From NCBI GenBank assembly GCA_028280885.1, contig JANQKY010000023.1, positions 1-64,000 of the forward strand: a stretch of DNA of 64,000 nucleotides, given 5' to 3'. A program made the position numbers and the translations under genes. Below, one piece after another: positions 16,666 to 25,531 of the stretch. This stretch comes from Tepidamorphus sp. (GTDB lineage Bacteria; Pseudomonadota; Alphaproteobacteria; Rhizobiales; Tepidamorphaceae). Position 1 is the stretch's first letter; each line of letters begins with the position of its first letter. The notes under the pieces are model-generated. The model searched no databases. It saw only the letters and a program-made list of their open reading frames with translations, and was not told the origin of the DNA.

Positions 16666-19600
16666 CTAGGCATCGGATTTGCTTTTGCGGTCGGTCAGTT
16701 CGTCGCGCAGGGACTTGAGCGCCGCGAACGGCGACAGCGGATCGGGTTCCCTGTTTTTCCGCTTATCCGTTTGTTTATCCGGGCGCTTGTAGCCCGCGGC
16801 GCCATGCCGGTCCTGCCGCCCACCGCCCGGCTTGCCGCCCTGTTTTCCGCCCGGCCTTGCCCGTGACTTGCGGTCGCCGTCCTTGCGGGCGCCGTCCTTG
16901 CGGGTGCGCTGATCGGAGCGCGCATCCGCTGTCCCGGTATCGCCGCGCTGCTGGCGGCCCGTGCGGGCCTCGTTTCTTGGCCTGCGCGGCTGGTCGGGCC
17001 GGCGGCCCGGCCGCCAGACGGTGATTTCGGCCGGAGTATCCGGCGCGGCTTCGGCAGTCGGTGTTTCGGCGTCCGGTGTTTCGGGGCCTGCTGTTTCGGG
17101 GCCTGCTGTTTCGGGGGCTGACGCTTCGGATGTCTTGGTCTCGGTATCCGCCTCCGGTGTTGCGGTGGTATCCGGCGCGGTTGCGGACGTTTCGCCTGCC
17201 TCCGGCTGGTCCGCCGCTCCCTGCGCCTTTGCGTCGGTCGCCTCGCTAATCGACGCCGCATCCGGGGCCGGATCCGGCGTTGCCTCGGTGGCTACGTCCA
17301 ACGTCGCGACCTCGGCGGCCTGTTCAGCATCCGGCGCGGGGGCGGCGGCCGGCGCTTCCATCTCCGGGCTTGGCTCGGTTTCGGATGCGCTCTCGGTCGC
17401 TTCCGGAGGGGCCGGTGTTTCGCCCCCGGTATCGGTTGCCGTATCGCTCGGGGTGTCGGCCGGGTCCGCCGTTGTCGCGGCGGTGTCGTCCGGGGTGGGC
17501 GCCGCATCGGAGGCGGGCGCCTCGGGCGTGGGCGCGGCGTCCGGAGCGGGGGCTTCCGCGGTGGTGGTTTCCGGGGCAGGCGGGGGCGCCGGGCGGCGCT
17601 CGCTGCGATAGCCGAGCGCCTTGAGGATCTCGGCGAAATCCTCGCCGGCACAGCCGGCAAGCGAGGTCATCTGCTCGGAGACGGTGAAGACGCGCCCGTC
17701 GACGGCCCCCGGCGGCGGGGCGGCGCCCGCCTCCTTGCGCCAGGACAGGGCGGCCCGGATCTGGTCGGCGATCCGTTCCAGGATGTCGATCCGGACGGCG
17801 CGGCTGCCGCAGGCGCGGAAGCCGAAGGCGCGGTAGAGCCCGCGCGCGGTGCCGGGCGCGACCGCGACCGACATGCGCCCGGCCTGGGCAAGCGCTGCGA
17901 GGTCGTCGAAGCCCGGCTGGTGCAGGCCGCCGTGATGCAGGGCCCAGAGCTGGGCGGCCAGGACGCGCGGTCCGGGCTTGAGGAGCACGGGCAGGTAAAT
18001 GTGATGGGCGCCGAAGCGGACGCCATGGCGGCGCAGGGTGGCGCGATCGTCCTGGGACAGGCCGCGCACCTCGTCGGCGACCTTCGGCCGTTCGAGCACG
18101 CCGAGCGCCTCGCCGATCTGGAAGGCGAGGCCGCGGGTCATGCCGGTCAGCGTCTCGTCGGCCTCCATCGCCTTAAGCGGGCCGAGCTGGGTATCGATCC
18201 GGTCGTTCAGCCACTTGGCAAGCCGGGCCTCGGCCGCCTCGCGCGCGGCACCGGTCAGATGCTCGTCGGCGAGCATCACAAGACGCGGCGCCAGTACGCT
18301 ATCGCCCTTCTCGACGCGGCCGACGACCGCGCCGCGCCAGGAGACCATGCCGTCGAGCGACAGCATGATCACCTCGTCGGCATCCTTGGCGAGCCGCTCG
18401 GCGCGCTTGCCAAGCTCGCCGGACAGCGTGCGCCGGGCGGCTGCCGTAATCGCCTTCAGGTGATTGCCGTCGGCCTCCGGGTCGGGCGTGAAGCGCAGGC
18501 CTTCGAGCCGGCCGACGTGATGGCCTTCCACCGAGACTTCGCCACCGGCGTCGATATCGGCTTCCATTGCGGGATTCTCCCTCAGATTCCGGGCCAGCAC
18601 GCTGGTGCGACGGTCGACGAAACGCTGGGTCAACTGTTCGTGCAGGGCATCCGAAAGGCGGTCTTCTACTTGACGCGCGCGATCCTGCCAATGGTCGGGA
18701 TCGTCGAGCCAGTCGGGCCGGTTGGCGATGAAGGTCCAGGTGCGGACATGGGCGATGCGGTTGGACAGTGTGTCGATGTCGCCGTCGTCGCGGTCGCACT
18801 CGGCGATGCGGGCGGCGAACCAGTCGTCCTCGATGCGGCCGTGATGCATCAGCTGGTGATAGAGGGCGGCGACCAGTTCGTGGTGGTTGGCCGGCGCGAT
18901 CTTGCGATAGTCAGGGACCTGGCAGACGTCCCAGAGCCGCTCCACCGCCTCGCGGCCGGTGGTGATGCCGGCAAGCTCGGGATCGGCGGCGATCGCCTCC
19001 AGCGCCAGCACGTCGTCGCCGGCCGGCGCGCGGGTGAGCGTGTCCTCCCTCGGCAGGGCGGCGAGGCTCTCGCGCAGGGCGGCGAGCGTTGAGAAATCCA
19101 GGTCGGCGTTGCGCCATTGCAGCAGCTTGACGGGCTCGAAATCGTGGCCCTCGAGCCGCGCGACCAGTTCGTCGTCGAGCGGATCGACCCGGCCGGTGAC
19201 GCCGAAGGTACCGTCGCGCATGTGGCGGCCGGCGCGGCCCGCGACCTGGCCCATCTCGGCGGGGTTGAGATCGCGGAACTGCCAGCCGTCGAACTTGCGG
19301 CGGGCGGCGAAGGCGACGTGGTCGACATCGAGATTGAGGCCCATGCCGATCGCGTCGGTGGCGACCAGGAAATCGACGTCGCCGGACTGGTAGAGCCCGA
19401 CCTGGGCGTTGCGGGTGCGCGGGCTGAGCGCGCCCATGACGACGGCTGCGCCGCCGCGCTGGCGGCGGACCAGTTCGGCGATCGCGTAGACGTCGTCTGC
19501 GGAAAAGGCGACGATAGCCGAGCGGCGCGGCAGGCGGGTCAGCTTCTTCTGGCCGGAATAGGCAAGGTGGGACAGGCGCGGCCGGGTGATGACATTCAGC

Positions 19601-20049
19601 TGCGGCATCATCCGGGTCAGGATCGGCCGCATGGTCGCCGCCCCCAGCAGCAGCGTCTCGGCGCTGCCGCGCCGGCGCAGGATGCGGTCGGTGAAGACGT
19701 GGCCGCGGTCGAGATCGGCTGCGAGCTGAACCTCGTCGATGGCGACGAAATCGACATCGAGATCGCGCGGCATCGCCTCGACGGTGCAGACCCAGTAGCG
19801 GGCCTCTTCCGGCTTGATCTTTTCCTCGCCGGTAACGAGCGCGACCTTGTCGGCGCCGACCCGGTCGGCGACGCGGGCGTAGACCTCGCGGGCGAGCAGC
19901 CGCAGCGGCAATCCGATGACGCCGGACTTATGGCCGAGCATCCGCTCGATGGCGAGATGGGTCTTGCCCGTGTTGGTCGGCCCAAGCACGGCGGTCACGG
20001 CGCGGCTGCGCGCGGCGGGATTGTTGCCTATATCGGGCGCGATATTCAT
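16666..20049 (-). CDS. SUV3-like RNA helicase with long disordered C-terminal tail
   Basis: The start was set at the ATG preceded by GGAGGGG, giving 1127 residues. The helicase core occupies the first 360 residues, with Walker A GPTNTGKT at 23-30, a VAIDEVQ motif II, and QVAGRAGRHMRDG for motif VI. This fits SUV3-type RNA helicases, which in mitochondria take part in RNA turnover. A middle region of about 450 residues is helical. From about 830 to 1030 the protein is dominated by Pro, Glu, Ala and Thr, with tandem ETAGPETAGPE units. The last 100 residues are strongly basic and glycine-rich (GGKQGGKPGGGRQDRHG), suggesting RNA binding. Function in RNA metabolism is inferred. Confidence 0.88.
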   Translation of the reverse strand: MNIAPDIGNNPAARSRAVTAVLGPTNTGKTHLAIERMLGHKSGVIGLPLRLLAREVYARVADRVGADKVALVTGEEKIKPEEARYWVCTVEAMPRDLDVDFVAIDEVQLAADLDRGHVFTDRILRRRGSAETLLLGAATMRPILTRMMPQLNVITRPRLSHLAYSGQKKLTRLPRRSAIVAFSADDVYAIAELVRRQRGGAAVVMGALSPRTRNAQVGLYQSGDVDFLVATDAIGMGLNLDVDHVAFAARRKFDGWQFRDLNPAEMGQVAGRAGRHMRDGTFGVTGRVDPLDDELVARLEGHDFEPVKLLQWRNADLDFSTLAALRESLAALPREDTLTRAPAGDDVLALEAIAADPELAGITTGREAVERLWDVCQVPDYRKIAPANHHELVAALYHQLMHHGRIEDDWFAARIAECDRDDGDIDTLSNRIAHVRTWTFIANRPDWLDDPDHWQDRARQVEDRLSDALHEQLTQRFVDRRTSVLARNLRENPAMEADIDAGGEVSVEGHHVGRLEGLRFTPDPEADGNHLKAITAAARRTLSGELGKRAERLAKDADEVIMLSLDGMVSWRGAVVGRVEKGDSVLAPRLVMLADEHLTGAAREAAEARLAKWLNDRIDTQLGPLKAMEADETLTGMTRGLAFQIGEALGVLERPKVADEVRGLSQDDRATLRRHGVRFGAHHIYLPVLLKPGPRVLAAQLWALHHGGLHQPGFDDLAALAQAGRMSVAVAPGTARGLYRAFGFRACGSRAVRIDILERIADQIRAALSWRKEAGAAPPPGAVDGRVFTVSEQMTSLAGCAGEDFAEILKALGYRSERRPAPPPAPETTTAEAPAPDAAPTPEAPASDAAPTPDDTAATTADPADTPSDTATDTGGETPAPPEATESASETEPSPEMEAPAAAPAPDAEQAAEVATLDVATEATPDPAPDAASISEATDAKAQGAADQPEAGETSATAPDTTATPEADTETKTSEASAPETAGPETAGPETPDAETPTAEAAPDTPAEITVWRPGRRPDQPRRPRNEARTGRQQRGDTGTADARSDQRTRKDGARKDGDRKSRARPGGKQGGKPGGGRQDRHGAAGYKRPDKQTDKRKNREPDPLSPFAALKSLRDELTDRKSKSDA

Positions 20050-20377
20050 ATCCCCTCCGGCAAGAAGCGGGTTCGGGACCTGCTGTCCAGGCTTCGGGCC
20101 GTGTCGCATCTTCATCCGGCCCTGTAAAGGGCGATCGGGCAACAGGGTTCACGCATCTGTGCCATATGGGGACACGGCCGGGACGATTCCCGGCGCGGCG
20201 TTAACAACCGGAACGCGTTGAGAACAAAAGCCGGCCGAATCGCTGACTCGGGGCTCTTCGCGCTTCGTTCCCGGCGAAATATGGGGTTTGTGTTGCATGG
20301 GGGTACGAGATGTAGACGCGGCCAGGGTAGCCGGGTGCCGGATTCGGGGAAAAGGGTAAACGGGGGGGCGGGTTGGC

Positions 20378-20880
20378 CGCACACTCAATCGTCATCCCCA
20401 ACTCGGTCGGGCAACTGTGGACATGGAAGACCGGAGCACATCCCCGGGCAAGACACTCTTTGCAGCGGTCGCGTTGCGGCCCCCCCTTTCCCTCGTCATC
20501 CCGGCCGAGTGAAACGAGAGCCGGGATCGGGGAACCGGGCGTTGCGATTGGGGCGATCACGGACCACCTGGGTTCTCGTCATCCCCGGACGTGTTCCGGG
20601 GACCCATGAACACCGCCGTCGCAATGAGCGACAACGACGGTGTTCATGGATTGCCGGGACAAGCCGGGCAATCACAGCAGAGTGCGGGGGACAGCAGAGT
20701 GGGTGGGACGTCAGAATGGGCAGCGGTGGGACACTACCCTCTCCCTCGTCATCCCGGAATTCGCGCCAGCGAATATCCGGGATCGGGGAACCCGGGCGCC
20801 CGCTGGTGTTTTCAATTGATGGATCGGTGGCTCCCCGATCCCGGCTCGGCCTGACGGCCGTCCGGGATGACGAGGGAAGG
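20378..20880. repeat. Cluster of dispersed palindromic repeats
   Basis: Most of the 1.2 kb between the helicase and DUF3108 genes is made of short inverted repeats. One pair is ATGAACACCGCCGTCG with CGACGGTGTTCAT (about 20604-20655), next to CATCCCCGGACGTGTTCCGGGG. Another pairs CGTCATCCCGGAATTCGC (about 20748) with GGCCGTCCGGGATGACG (about 20857). Related units occur at 31.8-32.1 kb in the same order. No gene is supported here, and the region at 20050-20377 shows nothing else. Confidence 0.75.
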
Positions 20881-20959
20881 GGATACCCTGACGCAACCCC
20901 TGCAAAGGATATCGCGCCCCGACTTGTTCCGGTCCTCCACGAACACAATCGCTGGCGTT

Positions 20960-21020
20960 AGGTGTTCATGGATTGCCGGGACAAGCCCGGCAATGACACG
21001 GAGGGGGAATGGCGGGCGAT
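20960..21020. repeat. 61 bp sequence with perfect inverted copy at 31783-31843
   Basis: Beginning AGGTGTTCATGGATTGCCGG and ending GGGGGAATGGCGGGCGAT, this segment is identical in reverse complement to 31783-31843. It includes an internal palindrome (GCCGGGACAAGCCCGGC). The two copies lie 10.8 kb apart in opposite orientation. Confidence 0.9.
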
Positions 21021-21243
21021 ACCGGACACCGCTTCGATAGCGGAAAGCAAAGTTGGTGACGTCCGAATTGCGGGGAAAGGGCAGTGTATGGGGCGTGTTG
21101 TGTCCCGCGACCTTGCTTTACCGAAAGCGCAATGCCAGGCAATCGGGTAATCAACGTCGCCGGCCTTAAACCGCACACCACCGGGTTTCGATCGGCAAGA
21201 CGCGCGCGCCGGGATCGATCGGGCGGTTCAGGATCTGCCTGGC

Positions 21244-22197
21244 TCAGCGTTCGGGCAGTTCGCGCCCGGTGCGGATCGATCCGGTGGTCACGGGATCGGC
21301 ATCGGCATGCCCGGCCGGGGCGCTGGCCAGCAGCGCCGAGCGCTTGGAAAGCGCGCCCTTCGAGGTCAGGCCGGACGCCTGGATGACGGCGGGGCCGAGC
21401 GGCGTCGGGATGTGGACGCGGTAGGGCACCAGCAGGTCGGAGCCTTCGACCGGAGACAGTTGCAGCTCGATATCGACCTTCTCGGCCTGCTTGACCTCGT
21501 CCTTGTCCGAGCGGTGGCCGGCGACGGCCCGGTACTTGGCGCCGCAGACCAGCACGCGGCCGCCAGGCACGGTGCGGTCCGAGACGGTCCGGATCGAGCG
21601 ATAGCGCAGCTGCACGTCGAAGCGCTCGCGGCCGTTGAAGATCGGCACGGTGCGATTGCAGGCGCGCGCGTCGAGGCCGTCGGCGCCGGTGACGATGAGG
21701 GCGCTCATCGGATCGAGCGTGCCGCGTTTATGCGCCTCCGTGACCCGTACCCGGAAAGGGTGCTGCAGCCAGTGCTTGGAGGGCCTGGGCGAGAGTTGCA
21801 GGCGATTGACCCGCCCCTTGCTCATGGTCATGCGCACGGTGGCGGTCTTCTCGCCATCGGTGGCGTTGACGCTGAAGGCGTTGGGGAGGGGGGCGTCGCG
21901 CGACAGCCGGCCGGCCGAGGAGGCGCTGGCCTTGTAGTCGTAGAACGCGCCGGCGATGCCGGTGAGGCTGCCATAGCCGTCGATGCGGTAGCGCGGGCCG
22001 TTGAAGGTGCCGGTCAGATGCGCCTTGCCGATCGGGACGCCCGACAGGCTGACGCGGTAGTCGGCGTCGAACTTGTAGGGCTCGGCCGCCAGGCCGCCTG
22101 CCGCCTGTCCCGCCAGGACAAGGCCGACCAGTCCGGCAAGCCGGATCACAGTGCCGCCCGCCTTCCAAGCCCCCGCCTTCCAAGCAAACGCCGTCAT
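21244..22197 (-). CDS. DUF3108 domain protein, predicted periplasmic
   Basis: The ATG start gives 317 residues; a GTG five codons upstream is possible. A hydrophobic signal region (RLAGLVGLVLAGQAAGGLAA) is followed by the DUF3108 beta-sheet domain, starting KFDADYRVSLSGVPIGKAHLTG. The family is common in Proteobacteria and has no established function; a lipid-associated barrel-like fold is possible. The signal peptide is preceded by a repeat, AWKAGAWKAGG, from tandem 15 bp units. The C-terminal end (DPVTTGSIRTGR) is typical of exported rhizobial proteins. It is divergent from rpmB. Confidence 0.83.
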   Translation of the reverse strand: MTAFAWKAGAWKAGGTVIRLAGLVGLVLAGQAAGGLAAEPYKFDADYRVSLSGVPIGKAHLTGTFNGPRYRIDGYGSLTGIAGAFYDYKASASSAGRLSRDAPLPNAFSVNATDGEKTATVRMTMSKGRVNRLQLSPRPSKHWLQHPFRVRVTEAHKRGTLDPMSALIVTGADGLDARACNRTVPIFNGRERFDVQLRYRSIRTVSDRTVPGGRVLVCGAKYRAVAGHRSDKDEVKQAEKVDIELQLSPVEGSDLLVPYRVHIPTPLGPAVIQASGLTSKGALSKRSALLASAPAGHADADPVTTGSIRTGRELPER

Positions 22198-22397
22198 ACG
22201 CTTATGCCTCACACTCGAAGAGACGGCTTGAAACCGGCTGCCGTCCGACCCTGCAAAACTTCGTCGCCCGCAGCGTCTCCCCTTAGGGTTAAGGATCGGT
22301 TATCCCAAGATTGGGTCAAGACCGTGGCCGGTGGTTCAATCAGCCACGAAAATGCCGGAGTCCGGGTCTTGGGGCCCGTTTCCCGCCACATGAAATC

Positions 22398-22426
22398 TTG
22401 ACGACGGCGGGCGCGATCACTATACG
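22398..22426 (+). promoter_or_regulatory. Predicted promoter of rpmB
   Basis: TTGACG and TATACG are separated by 17 bp, a good match to the housekeeping sigma factor. Transcription would start about 100 bp before the rpmB ATG. The rest of the 335 bp gap between DUF3108 and rpmB shows no gene. Confidence 0.45.
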
Positions 22427-22532
22427 CATCTGCGATATTCCAGACACGGCATGGCCATGCACGGCCGCCGGCCTTTCCGGCGGGCCGAACGGATGTTCCG
22501 AATATGGCCGAACACTTGAGGATTGAAGACCA

Positions 22533-22823
22533 ATGGCCCGTCGTTGTGAACTGACCGGCAAGGGCGTCCTGACCGGCAACAATGTGAGCCACGCCAACAA
22601 TCGTACGCGGCGGCGGTTCCTGCCCAATCTCGTCAATGTGACGCTGCTCAGCGACGCGCTGGGCCGCAGTGTCCGCATGCGGGTGTCGGCCCATGCGCTG
22701 CGCTCCGTGGAGCATCGCGGCGGCCTCGACAAGTTCCTGATGAAGGCGCGCGAAGAGGACCTGTCCGACAAGGCGCGCGGCCTGAAGCGCGACATCGCCA
22801 AGGCCACGGCCAGCGCCTCCTGA
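22533..22823 (+). CDS. rpmB: 50S ribosomal protein L28
   Basis: This 96-residue basic protein matches L28 throughout: [29 protein letters not shown] at the N-terminus (read in parts), [16 protein letters not shown], and [19 protein letters not shown]. It lies on the surface of the large subunit near the E site. The alphaproteobacterial form is longer than the 78-residue E. coli protein because of a C-terminal helix, as seen here. GAGGA precedes the ATG. It is a single gene with its own promoter. Confidence 0.97.
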   Translation: MARRCELTGKGVLTGNNVSHANNRTRRRFLPNLVNVTLLSDALGRSVRMRVSAHALRSVEHRGGLDKFLMKAREEDLSDKARGLKRDIAKATASAS

Positions 22824-22875
22824 CCGACCTTTTGTCGACCCGACCAGGTCGACGACACACTAAAAAGGCACGGCT

Positions 22876-23463
22876 ATGACCAAAGCCGGATACCGCACGC
22901 TTGCGTTCGCGGTCGCCGCGATGACGGCCGTCATCGTTGCGTCCAATATCCTCGTCCAGTTTCCCTTCAAGCCGCTCGGCCTGCAGGACTACCTGACCTG
23001 GGGCGCGTTCACGTTTCCGTTCGCCTTCCTGGTGACCGATCTGACCAACCGGTATCTCGGCCCCGAGCGCGCCCGGCTGGTGGTCTATGCCGGCTTCGCC
23101 ATCGCCGTGGTGCTGTCCTTTGTCCTTGCCACGCCGCGCATCGCGATCGCCTCGGGCACGGCCTTCCTCGTCGCCCAGCTGATCGACGTGTCGGTGTTCC
23201 ACCGCCTGCGCGACCGCTTCTGGTGGCAGGCGCCGCTTGTCTCCTCGATCATCGGCGCAACCGTCGACACGGCGCTGTTCTTTTCGATCGCCTTTGCCGG
23301 CACCGGCATCGGTGATGCGAATTACTGGGGCCTGACCCTGCCGGTGTGGGTCGGCTGGGCCGTCGTCGACTATCTCGTCAAGGTCCTGCACGCCTTCGCG
23401 ATGCTCGGACCGTTCCATATTCTCGGCGGACGGCGCGCGGTGACCGGGACGCCGGCGCACTGA
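22876..23463 (+). CDS. Queuosine precursor transporter (YhhQ/VUT family)
   Basis: The 195-residue integral membrane protein has about five or six hydrophobic helices and the family marks NILVQFPFKPLGLQDYLTWGAFTFPFAFLVTDLTNR (about 28-65, quoted in parts: FAFLVTDLTNR), plus ARLVVYAGFAIA and RFWWQAPLVSSIIG. YhhQ-type proteins import 7-cyano-7-deazaguanine or 7-aminomethyl-7-deazaguanine for tRNA queuosine. It follows rpmB after 52 bp on the same strand. Substrate assignment is from the family. Confidence 0.88.
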   Translation: MTKAGYRTLAFAVAAMTAVIVASNILVQFPFKPLGLQDYLTWGAFTFPFAFLVTDLTNRYLGPERARLVVYAGFAIAVVLSFVLATPRIAIASGTAFLVAQLIDVSVFHRLRDRFWWQAPLVSSIIGATVDTALFFSIAFAGTGIGDANYWGLTLPVWVGWAVVDYLVKVLHAFAMLGPFHILGGRRAVTGTPAH

Positions 23464-23571
23464 TAAACGACTTTTTGTTCGACATATTCCGCTTAAATAG
23501 CTAGCTTCCGAATCTGCTGTTAGTATCAATTCTATTTCTAATAAAACGCTCGGCTGTAAGCTGTTCTGATA

Positions 23572-24429
23572 ATGCTGGTTTCGAACAATCACTCGTGCAC
23601 GCGCACAGCTGCGCCTGACGCTGCCAGCTTTTCGTTAGCTGTTCCTCTGGCATATTTGCTCTTTTGTGCCCTGATTATATTTCTGGGCTTTTTCGAACCT
23701 GTTTTGATTTTCTCTGATCGTTTCGTGTGGATGACGCGTGTTGGTGAAAACAATACGATTGCCATGCACGCGCATGCGTTTATCGCCTTGGCGTGCCTGG
23801 TCTTGTTAACCTTACAGCCGATCCTGGGCTACTTCGGAGTGACGGGAAATAAAGCGGCAATTTTGCTAATACATCGACTTTTTGGTCGAATTATTGTTGT
23901 AAGCCTTATTATAACGAGCGTTGTTGGCGTATTCATTGCCGTAGAAGGGTATTTTATCGGCCTGTATGCCTTGCCGGGGACTGTATTTCTTCTGATAAAC
24001 GCGCTTCTGATCACCGCCTACTATGCGCTGGCAGTGTATTACGCTCGGTTGGGGCGGCTCGATCGGCATGTGGACAGCGTTATTTTTGCGACTATTTGGA
24101 TGAGTGTTCCGGCTTTCGCCCGTGTAATGATCGGCTTGATGAAGATTGCCGGGCTTCCCGATGTCGCGCTTCAGCCAAAATTGGAATTGTGGAGTGGGGC
24201 TTTTATTTCGATGGACTCGATATTGTCTATCGGCGCTGCTTTGTTCATATCGTTAACATGGATTAGTTATGCCCTAATTCGACGCGTTGTGTTTTCGAAT
24301 ATTTTGAAGTTAATCTTGTCTTCTCTCATTCTCGTGCTGGCGCTGATTTCAATTGCGGGCGATATAGTGGCCGCAGGATATGGCATAGGCCGTTACGTCT
24401 GCCCATGTGGCGGATCAATGCTGGCTTGA
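23572..24429 (+). CDS. Multi-pass membrane protein, DUF2306-like, probable foreign gene
   Basis: The product is 285 residues with about seven hydrophobic helices. A block MHAHAFIALACLVLLTLQP with LLIHRLFGRIIVVS downstream resembles the DUF2306 family, whose histidines and HRxxGR loop are typical and whose function is unknown. The coding sequence and its flanks are markedly AT-richer than surrounding genes, with codons such as TTA, ATA and AAT used freely. No good ribosome-binding site precedes the ATG at the chosen start. It interrupts a run of core genes (rpmB, transporter, phytase-like, cobT, cobS). Horizontal transfer is the simplest reading. Confidence 0.6.
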   Translation: MLVSNNHSCTRTAAPDAASFSLAVPLAYLLFCALIIFLGFFEPVLIFSDRFVWMTRVGENNTIAMHAHAFIALACLVLLTLQPILGYFGVTGNKAAILLIHRLFGRIIVVSLIITSVVGVFIAVEGYFIGLYALPGTVFLLINALLITAYYALAVYYARLGRLDRHVDSVIFATIWMSVPAFARVMIGLMKIAGLPDVALQPKLELWSGAFISMDSILSIGAALFISLTWISYALIRRVVFSNILKLILSSLILVLALISIAGDIVAAGYGIGRYVCPCGGSMLA

Positions 24430-24478
24430 TCTTTCCGGAACAGTGTTGCCGATGCCGGCGTGTCCTTGCTCGACCGGA

Positions 24479-25531
24479 TCACATGCCTTGCAGTTCAAAC
24501 TGCAGCAGCAGGGTCCGCTGCAGGGCGGAGAAATTGTCGTCGGAGACGATCGTCAGGACCGTCCGGCCGTCCGCATCGATGTGAACGGCCAAACCTTCCA
24601 TGTTGTCGATCGCGTAGGCCATGCCGGCGGTGAAGAGAACCTCGCCGGATATTGGCTCCTGCGGGGGCTGCGGACCGTCTATCTCCTCGGCCGCAATCCG
24701 CCGCAGCCGCATGGCGACGCCGAGCAGGATGTTGAAGCGGCGCTCCAGGATCAGAAGATCGCCGGTGTCGAGGGCGACCGCGTCGGTGACGTCGAAGCCG
24801 CCGGTGCGGGAAAGGGCGAGATCCCGCGTGCCGTCCGGCGTGATCAGGTAGCCGGGAATCGTGGAGCCACCGTCGGTGCCGACGCTTTCGGCGAAGGCGA
24901 CGACGGCACCGGCGTTCGGAGCGCCTTGAGGCAGGACAGCGACAGCCTCGAAGCCCTTGTTGTAGGGCAGGTTCGCTGCTTCCGGCGGCAGCGGTAGCGT
25001 GGTCGGGGTCGCGAGCGTCGGCGGGGTGTCCGGATTTGGTGAGACGACTGGATATCGCAGGATGCGGTTGTCGCGTTCGAAGCCGACGAGCAGCGCCTCG
25101 ATATCCTCGCCGTTGCGGATTGCCCGCAAGGATTCCGCGTCGGCTGCGTATTTGTCGGTCAGTGGCTTGCCGTCCTGGCCCGGCAGGCGCTGCCGCGTCA
25201 CGTCGGTCAGGTCGATAGGTGCCCCGTCCGCCGCCGTCTCGATGCGCCCGTGGAACAGGTCGCCGAGATCGCTGACCATCAGGGCCGCCGATCCGTCGGG
25301 AGAGATCTCCAGGCCGGACAGACCGCCGAACCGGTCGTCGGGGGAATCGATCTGCAGGCCGCCGAGAAAACGCAGCGGCCCGAACCGGGTCTTGTCGGGA
25401 TGCTGGGGTTCGAAGGCGGAGACCGGCGCGGCTACGACCGGCACGGCGACCGGCTCGGCCGCCAGCGAGGCCGGGGCGTAGAGCAGAGGCAGGACCAGCG
25501 TGAGGAAGAGCCCGCTTCTGACTGGCCGCAT
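24479..25531 (-). CDS. Secreted phytase-like esterase-family protein
   Basis: This 350-residue protein has a signal peptide (LFLTLVLPLLYAPASLAAEP) and the beta-propeller-like family marks GLSGLEISPDGSAALMVSDLG at about 70-90 and YNKGFEAVAVLP later. It belongs to the 'esterase-like activity of phytase' family, which shares a fold with bacterial phytases; the substrate is unknown. The start codon overlaps the cobT stop by one base, so it is co-transcribed with the cobaltochelatase genes. Its usual neighbourhood next to cobST in rhizobia is conserved here. Confidence 0.85.
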   Translation of the reverse strand: MRPVRSGLFLTLVLPLLYAPASLAAEPVAVPVVAAPVSAFEPQHPDKTRFGPLRFLGGLQIDSPDDRFGGLSGLEISPDGSAALMVSDLGDLFHGRIETAADGAPIDLTDVTRQRLPGQDGKPLTDKYAADAESLRAIRNGEDIEALLVGFERDNRILRYPVVSPNPDTPPTLATPTTLPLPPEAANLPYNKGFEAVAVLPQGAPNAGAVVAFAESVGTDGGSTIPGYLITPDGTRDLALSRTGGFDVTDAVALDTGDLLILERRFNILLGVAMRLRRIAAEEIDGPQPPQEPISGEVLFTAGMAYAIDNMEGLAVHIDADGRTVLTIVSDDNFSALQRTLLLQFELQGM

